The position numbers and the translations under genes were made by a program. A DNA stretch of 64,000 nt from VXPQ01 sp964608315. GTDB lineage: Bacteria; Bacteroidota; Rhodothermia; Rhodothermales; VXPQ01. Location of the stretch: NCBI GenBank assembly GCA_964608315.1, contig CAZSNF010000013.1, positions 27,450 through 91,449 of the forward strand, written 5' to 3'. The notes beneath the pieces were generated by a model, which searched no databases, was not told where the DNA came from, and saw only the letters and a list, made by a program, of their open reading frames with translations. Shown here piece after piece: positions 35,717-43,212 of this stretch (position 1 is its first letter; every line of letters begins with the position of its first letter).

Positions 35717-37009
35717 ATGAAAAATTCGACAATTCTTCGAAACAGCATAACAATGGAACAGCCTGCCGACGAAAACGCCTACACCGAATCCGAAGTGGGT
35801 TCCCCGTCGAGTACATCTAATCTTCGAGAACCGCACCAAAGTGCTCCCCCCGACTTTGAGAATTCCGGCAACTCACACAGCGAATTTGAGGAGGAAAATC
35901 TCGACGGAGAAAAGCAGGGAGTCGAGAAAGAGAAAATGGAAAAGGACAGCGATTCTGAAAAGATCGACAAACCCTTCGATCCAACCAAGATAAAAATAGA
36001 TACAAAGGAACCATCTATTGATCTTATCATTAACAGAATTGAACGTAATGAAATCGATTTAAATCCCGATTTCCAACGGAATCCGCATATTTGGGATCAT
36101 AAACATAAAAGCCGCCTAATTGAATCTCTCCTTTTGCGGATACCCCTACCTGTATTTTATATGGCAGCAGATAAAAATGATAACTGGCAAGTAGTAGATG
36201 GTCTACAAAGACTCGGAGTTTTGAAGGATTTTATACTTGGCAAAAATTTTTCATTGCGTGGCCTTGAATATCTGAATAAATACAATAATAAATCTTATGA
36301 TGAACTTCCGCGACCAATGCAGCGACGAATCAATGAAACACAACTCTCCTGTCATGTGATCGACCCTGGAACCCCTCCAGAAGTCATGTATAATGTATTC
36401 AAACGAATCAACACTGGCGGTAAACCGCTTTCTCCTCAAGAGATTCGGCATGCTTTGTACCCCGGTCAAGCAAGAGACCTGATCAACAAATTGGCAGCAA
36501 GCAAGGAGTTTAAAATGGCCACTGATAATAGTGTAAGTAGTAAGCGGATGGCTGATCGCGAATGCGCCCTTCGATTTGTGGCATTCTATTCTCAGGGGTT
36601 GGACACCTACAATGGCAATCTTGATGGGTTTCTTATAAACGCCATGAAGATTTTCAACGAAAATAACAACCATCATGCAACCTTGCATAGAGATTTCCGG
36701 CAAGCAATGAAACTTTCCCGGGACATATTTGGAAAGGAAGCGTTTCGGAAACCACGAAGATCCGTAGAACGATCAAGAAGCCCCATTAACAAACCCCTCT
36801 TCGAGAGCTGGTCCGTAAACCTTGCCCATGTCCCCGATGCGCATTGTGCGATATTGATTGACCGAAAAGAAGATATACTCCAGAATTTTGAATCTCTGAT
36901 TAAAAATGAGGAATTTTTTGAAAGTATTTCTGTAGGAACCCAAACGATCAATCAAGTGCAAACACGGTTTGGTCGAATCAAGGAACTTATCGAGGGTACG
37001 CTGAAATGA
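35717..37009 (+). CDS. DUF262 (ParB-like/GmrS-like) domain protein
   Basis: A 430-residue protein. Residues 1-90 are hydrophilic and highly charged (EEENLDGEKQGVEKEKMEKD). A DUF262 domain follows with LNPDFQRNPHIWDHKHKSRLIESLLL, the nucleotide-related motif D161-G-L-Q-R165 (usually DGQQR; Leu replaces the first Gln) and FKRINTGGKPLSPQEIRHALY. DUF262 is the N-terminal module of GmrSD-type nucleases and of several defence proteins. The C-terminal half is helical, without a visible HNH (DUF1556-like) nuclease. It overlaps the next gene by 4 bp (ATGA), first of a three-gene operon. AT content is higher than in flanking core genes. Confidence 0.82.
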   Translation: MKNSTILRNSITMEQPADENAYTESEVGSPSSTSNLREPHQSAPPDFENSGNSHSEFEEENLDGEKQGVEKEKMEKDSDSEKIDKPFDPTKIKIDTKEPSIDLIINRIERNEIDLNPDFQRNPHIWDHKHKSRLIESLLLRIPLPVFYMAADKNDNWQVVDGLQRLGVLKDFILGKNFSLRGLEYLNKYNNKSYDELPRPMQRRINETQLSCHVIDPGTPPEVMYNVFKRINTGGKPLSPQEIRHALYPGQARDLINKLAASKEFKMATDNSVSSKRMADRECALRFVAFYSQGLDTYNGNLDGFLINAMKIFNENNNHHATLHRDFRQAMKLSRDIFGKEAFRKPRRSVERSRSPINKPLFESWSVNLAHVPDAHCAILIDRKEDILQNFESLIKNEEFFESISVGTQTINQVQTRFGRIKELIEGTLK

Positions 37010-38121
37010 TAAACCAACTGCGGCTGAAAAATTTCAAGTGCTTCGAGGACAACACGATCCCTTTCGGCGGCCTTACTCTCTTGGCCGGCTTGAATGGAAC
37101 TGGCAAAAGCAGTATCATCCAGGCTCTCCTCCTCCTTCGACAGTCAGGCCTTGATGCAAACGGCAATCCAGCGAATCTGCATTGGCGAGGGGAACTTGTA
37201 AATGTTGGTTCGTTTCGCGATGTACTCAAGGAAAACGCAGCGGAAAATTTAATCGAATTGGAAGCATCTTTTGGAGAATTGGGTTTGGTGAGAATGACCG
37301 TAAATAATCTTGATGTGGATAGACCGATGCTAAGTAAAGGATTTCCAAAAGCTTATAATACTTCTCTTTATCGACCAAACATGTTCTATGTATCCGCTGA
37401 TCGGCTGGGGCCACGCAAGGCCTTGGAGTTTATTGTAGATGGGCAGGAACCGGAAACACCTCTCGGTAAAAATGGAGAACATGTTCTTGAATACTTGGCA
37501 CAGAACGAGAGAAAACCTATCGGCGAAATGGTCCGTCATGACACTGCAACCAAGAATACGCTTTGGTCTCATACCAACGCTTGGCTTAAGACGATTAGTC
37601 CCGATGTGGAACTTGATATTCAATTGTTTCAAGGGGCAGATTTGGCTCGATCAGTATTCTCTTTTGCCCAAGTGGGAGACGTACCAAGCAGACCTTTTCG
37701 CGCCACGAACGTTGGTTTCGGCCTGAGTTATGCGCTACCCCTGTTGGTCGCCTTGTTAGCGGCCGAAGCCGATGATCTCGTTATCATAGAAAATCCCGAA
37801 GCTCACCTTCACCCCGGCGGCCAAACGAAATTGGCCGAACTGGCTGCACGAGCCGTTGCAGGCGGAGCGCAAATCATTCTAGAAACTCACAGCGACCATA
37901 TACTTGACGGGGTACGTTTGGCGGTACGCGACACGATAGTGGAAGCGGATAACGTTGCCATACATTATTTTGAACGAGACGGAATGGATGTCCAAGTGAC
38001 CACCCCTGTGTTGAATTCAAGCGGTAAACTCGACATTTGGCCACCCGGTTTCTTCGATCAACAGGAAATCAATCTCGCACGTCTTATTACTTCTCGTGAT
38101 TCAAGTGACGATGCTACATGA
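37006..38121 (+). CDS. AAA family ATPase with DUF3696 C-terminus
   Basis: A 371-residue ABC/SMC-like ATPase of the RecF/OLD type. Walker A is GLNGTGKSS (residues 28-36), Walker B is LVIIENPEAHLHPGG with catalytic E262, and the H-loop is LETHSDHIL (about 295-303). The last 50 residues (KLDIWPPGFFDQQEINLARLI) match the DUF3696 tail. No TOPRIM nuclease domain follows the ATPase, so nuclease activity, if any, must come from a partner. It starts inside the stop of the DUF262 gene and ends overlapping the next start (ATGA), so all three products are probably made in fixed ratio and may form a complex. Confidence 0.88.
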   Translation: MINQLRLKNFKCFEDNTIPFGGLTLLAGLNGTGKSSIIQALLLLRQSGLDANGNPANLHWRGELVNVGSFRDVLKENAAENLIELEASFGELGLVRMTVNNLDVDRPMLSKGFPKAYNTSLYRPNMFYVSADRLGPRKALEFIVDGQEPETPLGKNGEHVLEYLAQNERKPIGEMVRHDTATKNTLWSHTNAWLKTISPDVELDIQLFQGADLARSVFSFAQVGDVPSRPFRATNVGFGLSYALPLLVALLAAEADDLVIIENPEAHLHPGGQTKLAELAARAVAGGAQIILETHSDHILDGVRLAVRDTIVEADNVAIHYFERDGMDVQVTTPVLNSSGKLDIWPPGFFDQQEINLARLITSRDSSDDAT

Positions 38122-39101
38122 GGTTGTTTTTTAATGAACTTTCGGCAAGAGTAACGGCTGCTTCGCGTCACGAAGGACGAGAATGGATGGAGATATTTGT
38201 AAACGCGATAATATCTTTAGCGGCAGATCAACCTGTCGAACTCATTGCAGTCAAATCTTCGAACAAGGATTGGAGTTTTTTCACTATCGAACTGTCAAAA
38301 ACATATACACTAAATAATTGGCTATCCGATAGAGAAGTTGATCGTGACATAAAGGCCTACTTCCTAAAAATCACAACCAAGACTGATCTTCTCGATAATA
38401 TCGAAGACGAAGTGAAAAATTGTTTTTATCTTTCCGAATTTTGGCCATCCAACATAGATTATGTCAATGGACGCAAGGATGATGCACGTGGTTTGGGCTT
38501 AGCCTACCTTCTAAATACGGTTGCAGTCAGTCTTACCTCGGAGGAATGCTGGAAAATAGTGCGAGTGCCACTACAGCATATTCGACTCACGCTTAACGGG
38601 AATGAAGAAGAAAAAAATGTCGAATCACTGAATATTTCACAAAGTGGTCAGGCAAAATGTGTTCTCGATATACTACTGAAAAGAGATCAAACTATACTAA
38701 AGAACAATCCTGAGGATTTCATGAATAGTAAGAGGCATTGTTTTCCTGATCTTAGATTCGGCTTAAATATCAATGATCAGATATCAAAATTGCCGTTAAA
38801 AATTTATGTGCAAATAATAGCGAAATTGATCTTGATCAACGATGCAGTTCGTGACTGGAGACGTACTTCAAATCAATTAGAACCGGTATTGCCAAACATA
38901 TCTGGAGAAGGTAAAACAACCATGCAAAAATTTGGTGTCCAGAGGCGATTTGATGATTCAAAAGGAAATCTTCAAGCCTTCGAGTTGCATGCTAAAGTTG
39001 GTTCCCAATACAGAATTCATTTCCGAATCGATAAACAGGAAAAGTCAATAGAGATAGGATATATCGGAAAACACCTTCCCACCAAGAATTTTCCTAAATG
39101 A
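38118..39101 (+). CDS. Unknown protein, third gene of DUF262-ATPase operon
   Basis: A 327-residue protein I do not recognise. It begins MRLFFNELSARVTAASRHEG, is mixed alpha/beta without signal or membrane segments, and ends with a compact stretch (about 270-327) reading FELHAKVGSQYRIHFRIDK and IEIGYIGKHLPT. That ending resembles the final strands of RelE/HigB-like toxins (basic residues plus a closing IGxIGxHL pattern), but this is a weak, visual similarity. It overlaps the ATPase stop by 4 bp. It may be the effector of the operon. The next 225 bp (39102-39326) contain no gene. Confidence 0.7.
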   Translation: MRLFFNELSARVTAASRHEGREWMEIFVNAIISLAADQPVELIAVKSSNKDWSFFTIELSKTYTLNNWLSDREVDRDIKAYFLKITTKTDLLDNIEDEVKNCFYLSEFWPSNIDYVNGRKDDARGLGLAYLLNTVAVSLTSEECWKIVRVPLQHIRLTLNGNEEEKNVESLNISQSGQAKCVLDILLKRDQTILKNNPEDFMNSKRHCFPDLRFGLNINDQISKLPLKIYVQIIAKLILINDAVRDWRRTSNQLEPVLPNISGEGKTTMQKFGVQRRFDDSKGNLQAFELHAKVGSQYRIHFRIDKQEKSIEIGYIGKHLPTKNFPK

Positions 39102-39326
39102 TCTCGAGGGAAGAAATAAAAGAGACCTATACAGATTACCTGTGACGAGTGAGAAGTTGTACAAGTTTAGTATTTACCCGACACATGGGGTCTCCGGATC
39201 GAGATCAGGCTACTTCTCTTCACCCCAGCCCCTCTACTATCCACTCCAAAATCAGGGCCGCCGCATCAAGCCAGTTGACGCGAACTCTCCAGTCGAAGGG
39301 GTATGTAATGGGATTCTGTACCATTA

Positions 39327-40103
39327 TCAGGAGGAAATACTCTCATCCAGAAAGCGCTTGATCCTGTCCCGATTTGCCGTCAGGCTCGAAAATTGTTTCT
39401 CGCATATATCGCTGAAGCGGGCCAGCACTTTGCGACTGATCGACTCCTGATCCTCAAAGATAGCGAGGGAGCGGTACGGGACTCCCCACTTCTCGAATTG
39501 AAGCAACACGATCGTGGCGTCGCGGGTCTTGCGATCCCCGGGAAGGGCATTTACGAAAAGCGGTCGGGCCATACCGTTGATACGGCAATCCACTGCGTAC
39601 ATGCCTTGAGGATCGCGCTCAGGATCGCTCCAGTCGAAATCCCTGCGCTCTTCCGGGACGGCTTCGGTCAACAATGCCCTGAAGTCCTCCATGAAGGTGG
39701 ACCGAACCCGCTCTCTCGACAGGTAGGACACATCGGAAATCCTGAGAAGCGCCTGAACGAAGGAATACAGCGCATCCCCGTAGCGCTCGTCCGGTATGTC
39801 GAGCAGCAATTCCCCATCGCGGTCTTCGACATGAAACGTAGATAATGCATTCGATATGATCTTCTGGCGCGTTCCGGAATGCAGGTCCCTTTCGTCGATA
39901 TCGTACGTGAGATGCATATACGTGTGCGCCTCGTCGGACAACACCCATCGCCCTTCCTCCTTCCGCAGAACAATAGCCAGGTTATCGCCATCATCAAACA
40001 GGAATGGAGTGAATACGCGGAAGCGTTCCACGCCCTCGGCTACAAGCCGAACCTGCCTTGAAACCTTCTCGTGGAAGTCTTGCTCTATGGTCTGGACGGA
40101 CAT
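39327..40103 (-). CDS. DUF1828 domain protein
   Basis: A 258-residue cytoplasmic protein. The DUF1828 core (about residues 25-115) is FRVFTPFLFDDGDNLAIVLRKEEGRWVLSDEAHTY, with the acidic conserved pattern of the family. The C-terminal half (TIVLLQFEKWGVPYRSLAIFEDQ) resembles the DUF1829 partner domain. Function is unknown; such genes turn up in defence islands and on mobile elements. The ATG is 4 bp after the stop of the upstream gene on the same strand, so they form an operon whose first gene is interrupted by a stop codon. Confidence 0.8.
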   Translation of the reverse strand: MSVQTIEQDFHEKVSRQVRLVAEGVERFRVFTPFLFDDGDNLAIVLRKEEGRWVLSDEAHTYMHLTYDIDERDLHSGTRQKIISNALSTFHVEDRDGELLLDIPDERYGDALYSFVQALLRISDVSYLSRERVRSTFMEDFRALLTEAVPEERRDFDWSDPERDPQGMYAVDCRINGMARPLFVNALPGDRKTRDATIVLLQFEKWGVPYRSLAIFEDQESISRKVLARFSDICEKQFSSLTANRDRIKRFLDESISS

Positions 40104-40106
40104 GGT

Positions 40107-40589
40107 TTATTCCTCCGCAAAAAGATTGCCCTGCGATTCGGGCGGAACCGTCAGGTTCGCATCCTCGATCAGACAACGCAAAGCCCCCTGAAAATCGCTG
40201 TAGCGATCAGTCAGTTCAGCGTAGGAATCCTCTCGCATCCCGACTTCCTGATACCGTTTCGTGGCAGAGTGAATGTGGAAGTCGTAAAATTTCACGTCTT
40301 CAATGCGATTGATGTGTTCGTGACTCTTGCCATTATAACGGCGAAGTCGGAAAAGTTAATTGGAGCCAGGAACGCGAATCGCCAGGATAATTGAGAAATC
40401 CAACGGATTGCGCCTGCTCTGCCTGAAAATCAAGCGGAATTCGCCACCGGCATCGCCCATCAGATCCAATTGCTGTTGGCTATGTCCTCGCTTCGGTTTC
40501 AGAACAACTCGCTTGCGCCAGTCGGCAGGCAAAGGCTTGTGCTCCTCTACCAGCGATTCGATTTCCTTGTCCAAATATGTAACAGCCAT
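40107..40589 (-). pseudogene. DUF6978-like gene interrupted by an in-frame stop
   Basis: From ATG 40589 (GGGAG upstream) the frame reads MAVTYLDKEIESLVEEHKPL and on to FRLIFRQSRRNPLDFSI, then IRVPGSN. It meets TAA at 40356-40358 and continues in the same frame as LFRLRRYNGKSHEHINRIE, then FYDFHIHSATKRYQEVG, ending NLFAEE at 40107. The two halves together make one coherent protein of about 160 residues, resembling what I know as the DUF6978 family. A single substitution such as CAA to TAA explains it. A sequencing error or a genuine inactivation are both possible. The downstream DUF1828 gene is intact. Confidence 0.8.
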
Positions 40590-40935
40590 AAGATACTCCC
40601 AAATTGGGTCAATTGCGATATACGGGTACACCGCTGTCGCCAATCTACCCCGGGGCCAGATCAAACGTTTCTGCAATAACCTGCAACCGATCCGCCTGGT
40701 TCTTGACCCACCAAGCGGATTCAGACCAACTGTCTTTTTCGGTGCGGTCACAAGCCCGTCGAACGGTGATACAGAAACGACCTGAAAAATCCAGCCAGTT
40801 TTCGAGGATCGTTTCAAATGCAGCATTTTGGCGTACTATGCGACCCCGGCAGCAGTCTGCGTCCGTAGAATACCGCGCCGGACATCAAATTGCCAAACCT
40901 CTCCCCGGTTTTTCTACTCCATAGGCCCGCCGCCC

Positions 40936-41502
40936 TCACCGAAACAATGCCCCCATCTCCAGCACAAAACCGGGCAGTACCTCCGGATCCTCCAGGAGAT
41001 CCGTATCCTCGAAAAGCGTCGAGGCCCCATCCACCCGGCAAATGAGGACCCTGCGGACCTTCGAGTCCACAACCCAGACGCTGCGCGCTCCGGCAGCAAA
41101 GTAATCCTGCGTTTTATTGCGAATTTCCCTGGGCGTATTGGACGGAGACAGCACCTCTATGGCCATGTCCGGCGCTCCGTGCAACCATTTTTGCGCAGAT
41201 CGCCCGAGAAGAACCGCCACATCCGGGAAACGAACAGTATCCGGGTCTTCAGCAAGGATGCACCCGCAGTCCACGCTGACCATACCCTGCCCGAACTGCT
41301 CCATCCACTCGTCGAGGTATCGGAACAATCGTCCTTGCACATGCCCGTGCTCCCATGCGATGCCCGGCTCCCGCACGACCATGCCCCGAACCAGCTGGGA
41401 TGGATACCCGCCGCCCGCATCCGCGATCAGGAAATATTCTTCCCACTTCAGAGCACCCGCCTCGACCGTCTCTGCATCCGTACGAATGATTTTTTCCGCC
41501 AT
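40936..41502 (-). CDS. Uma2 family (DUF820) putative nuclease
   Basis: A 188-residue protein of the Uma2/DUF820 family, with a PD-(D/E)XK nuclease-like fold. Conserved elements are WEEYFLIADAGGGYPSQLVRG, HGHVQGRLFRYLDEW, the metal-site strands VRFPDVAVLLG and DMAIEVLSPSNTPREIRNKTQDYFAAGARSVW (with IEV and Lys), and WVVDSKVRRVLI. These genes are abundant in cyanobacteria and in mobile-element-rich genomes; the biological role is unsettled. It stands alone. The 346 bp upstream of the next gene (40590-40935) show no gene. A 43-bp segment at its 3' end recurs near 45509. Confidence 0.85.
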   Translation of the reverse strand: MAEKIIRTDAETVEAGALKWEEYFLIADAGGGYPSQLVRGMVVREPGIAWEHGHVQGRLFRYLDEWMEQFGQGMVSVDCGCILAEDPDTVRFPDVAVLLGRSAQKWLHGAPDMAIEVLSPSNTPREIRNKTQDYFAAGARSVWVVDSKVRRVLICRVDGASTLFEDTDLLEDPEVLPGFVLEMGALFR

Positions 41503-42121
41503 GCCGCGCCTCGCGATTCAGGAGAAGAAAAGCCTTGCAGAACAAAAGCCCCTGACAGGACGGGGTTCCCGAAGGCCGTCCGGGAAGTGAAGGATACCGG
41601 GACCGCTGGCGGACCAGGGAAGGCCATTTTGCCCGATTTCCAGGTTAGCCTGGGCAAGCGCAGGCGAATTCCGCGTCAACATCCCGAACCCTTTCGCCCG
41701 TACCCTGTGCGGCGAACAGAAAGGCGGCGTAATGCTTTGGGCCTCAAAGGCGAAGAAAGGCGTATGGCGAGCGGAATGGATATGCTACCTTTGCCGAAAA
41801 GAACGCATCGTCGAGGAGCACGAAGGCATCCACGAACCCCACAGGGAAGCGGCCCGGAAAAATTTGCGCAAAAAGGGGACGGAATGTTTATTTCCATGTC
41901 TTACGTCCTGCCTAAAGATGCAAGTTTTTTTACATGCACTAAGATGCAAGTTTTTTTACATGCACTCTTAACTTTTTCCATTTGGCGCCGTATCATGTAG
42001 TGTCCTTGGGGCAAGAGGTGTACGAGAGGTGTGCCTGAACGCCAGACAGGGCATAGTGGAACGTCCGCGATGCTTGCACAATGGCTGGGCGATTCCGTAA
42101 AAAGGGCAACAACAGGAGACC
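41503..42121. other. Intergenic stretch with a 26-bp duplication
   Basis: About 620 bp between the Uma2 gene and a small membrane protein. Short open frames here lack ribosome sites and recognisable products. The only clear structure is the 26-bp tandem duplication listed separately. Confidence 0.5.
41915..41966. repeat. Perfect 26-bp tandem duplication with T7 core
   Basis: Two identical adjacent copies (41915-41940 and 41941-41966) of AAGATGCAAG, seven T, ACATGCACT. Each copy is an imperfect hairpin, since TGCAAGT can pair with ACATGCA across the T tract with one mismatch. Similar TGCA-homopolymer-TGCA palindromes occur near 54561. Confidence 0.85.
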
Positions 42122-42418
42122 ATGGACATGCTAACGCTCATATCGACAAGCACCGGACTTGTCGGCATCATCGTAGCCATTCTCGCGATACTATCGAGAA
42201 ACAAGAACGTCCGCGAGACAAACAAACTGACGGGCGAAATGGATTTTCGCCGAAGCATCGATAAGAGATTCTCCGCAATGGAAAACAGGTTTTCGGAGAT
42301 ACGTCAGGATATGCGATCCGACAAAAAGGAACTACGTGAAGCAATCGACAAAGGGCGTGAAGCAATGGACAAAGGGTTTGAGTCGTTGCGGGAGGATATT
42401 CGCAGAATACAGAAATAA
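42122..42418 (+). CDS. Small membrane-anchored coiled-coil protein
   Basis: A 98-residue protein with one N-terminal membrane segment (about residues 4-24, GLVGIIVAILAIL) followed by a charged helix with heptad-like spacing (RRSIDKRFSAMENRFSEIRQDM, repeated EAIDKGREAMDKGFESL). This is typical of short single-pass coiled-coil proteins with no assigned role. AGGAG precedes the ATG at good distance. A hairpin ACGGAAC/GTTCCGT follows the stop at 42435-42453 but lacks a T tract. It could be a phage-like or stress-associated protein; no function should be assumed. Confidence 0.7.
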   Translation: MDMLTLISTSTGLVGIIVAILAILSRNKNVRETNKLTGEMDFRRSIDKRFSAMENRFSEIRQDMRSDKKELREAIDKGREAMDKGFESLREDIRRIQK

Positions 42419-42611
42419 TCGCGCCCTCTCTCGCACGGAACCCGATGTTCCGTAACCCAGACGTGTCGTTCCTGTCCAGGTACGCTGTCGGCGCGGGCAG
42501 CAAATTAAAATTTGGGGGCTATACCATACCGGTCATGTGCAGGGTCGGCACAGGTACGATGTTTGCGGCACCCCCTATGAGTCATGACCGCTAACCGCAC
42601 CATCTGCACGG

Positions 42612-42643
42612 AAAACCCTGCCCTGCGATTCGGGCGGGGTTTT
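42612..42643 (+). terminator. Intrinsic terminator-like hairpin
   Basis: AAAACCCTGCCC at 42612-42623 pairs with GGGCGGGGTTTT ending at 42643, a strong stem of about 11 pairs with one mismatch and a T-rich side on the plus strand. Just upstream GGTCATG (42531) and CATGACC (42583) could pair as a larger stem. Which transcript ends here is unclear; the small coiled-coil gene 190 bp upstream is the nearest. Confidence 0.55.
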
Positions 42644-42751
42644 CCTTTATCTCCTGATCCCTCTGATGCGTCGAAGAAACAAACCCTATTTCTGCTGGCG
42701 GTTACTTTTCGATATAACCCCCCTTGAGCCTGGCAAACTCATCCGACACCT

Positions 42752-43000
42752 TCATTCGTCCAGACCAGCGGCCGGAAAATTCAACGCGACTTGCTTGCCC
42801 TGCTCCTCGTCAGCCTTGTCCTGCACCTGCGCCAGTACGTTTTTCCAGTCCAACCCTATTCTTCGCCAGTCTCCGGCAAGCGCTTCAGCGTCGCTTTGCT
42901 CCAGAACATGCAGGGCATATTCGTAACCCGACCCACACATGCCGCCCATGCCAGCGAGGAAAACGCGCAATCCGCGGGCCTGCTTCGTTTCCTTATTCAT
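42752..43000 (-). CDS. Possible small hypothetical protein
   Basis: An 82-residue frame starting MNKETKQARGLRVFLAGMGG and ending NFPAAGLDE. Composition is protein-like and hydrophilic, with GMGGMCGSGYEYALHVLEQSDAEAL. The stop overlaps a further ATG (GAATGAAGG) that opens only 17 codons (MKVSDEFARLKGGYIEK), suggesting a truncated second gene of a former pair. No clear ribosome site and no family recognised. I rate it as more likely a remnant than a functional gene. Confidence 0.4.
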   Translation of the reverse strand: MNKETKQARGLRVFLAGMGGMCGSGYEYALHVLEQSDAEALAGDWRRIGLDWKNVLAQVQDKADEEQGKQVALNFPAAGLDE

Positions 43001-43160
43001 ACGATTGGGAAAATGACATGACAAGGGCGACCAACGGCAACAGTCCTTACAAGATACCGGAGATCGTACACCGCTACAATAAAATATAATTTTTTATAAA
43101 TTATTAAAAATAATCGCCTTTATGTATAAAAATCATTTGACCGGACGGGATTTTTCGCAA

Positions 43161-43212
43161 TCCTGTGCCTTAAAAGCCCGAAAACGCTGTCCAGTCAACC
43201 CGAACCACCTCT
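43161..43212 (-). mobile_element. Solo end of the IS3 element (52 bp)
   Basis: The reverse complement of this stretch matches the left end of the IS at 34801-34853 with three substitutions and one missing T, starting AGAGGTGGTTCGGGTTGA and running through TTTTCGGGCTTTTAAGG. No transposase remains next to it. It lies across the 3' end of the M48 protease gene and supplies its stop codon. Confidence 0.85.

Noticed and set aside
36889..36905. Another end of the dispersed repeat (CTCTGATTAAAA)
   Set aside because: It lies inside the DUF262 coding sequence, matches only about 10 bases, and lacks any flanking similarity.
42531..42589. Riboswitch or structured RNA (GGTCATG/CATGACC pairing)
   Set aside because: Only a 7-bp outer pair with poor inner pairing and no known riboswitch core; left as a note under the nearby terminator.
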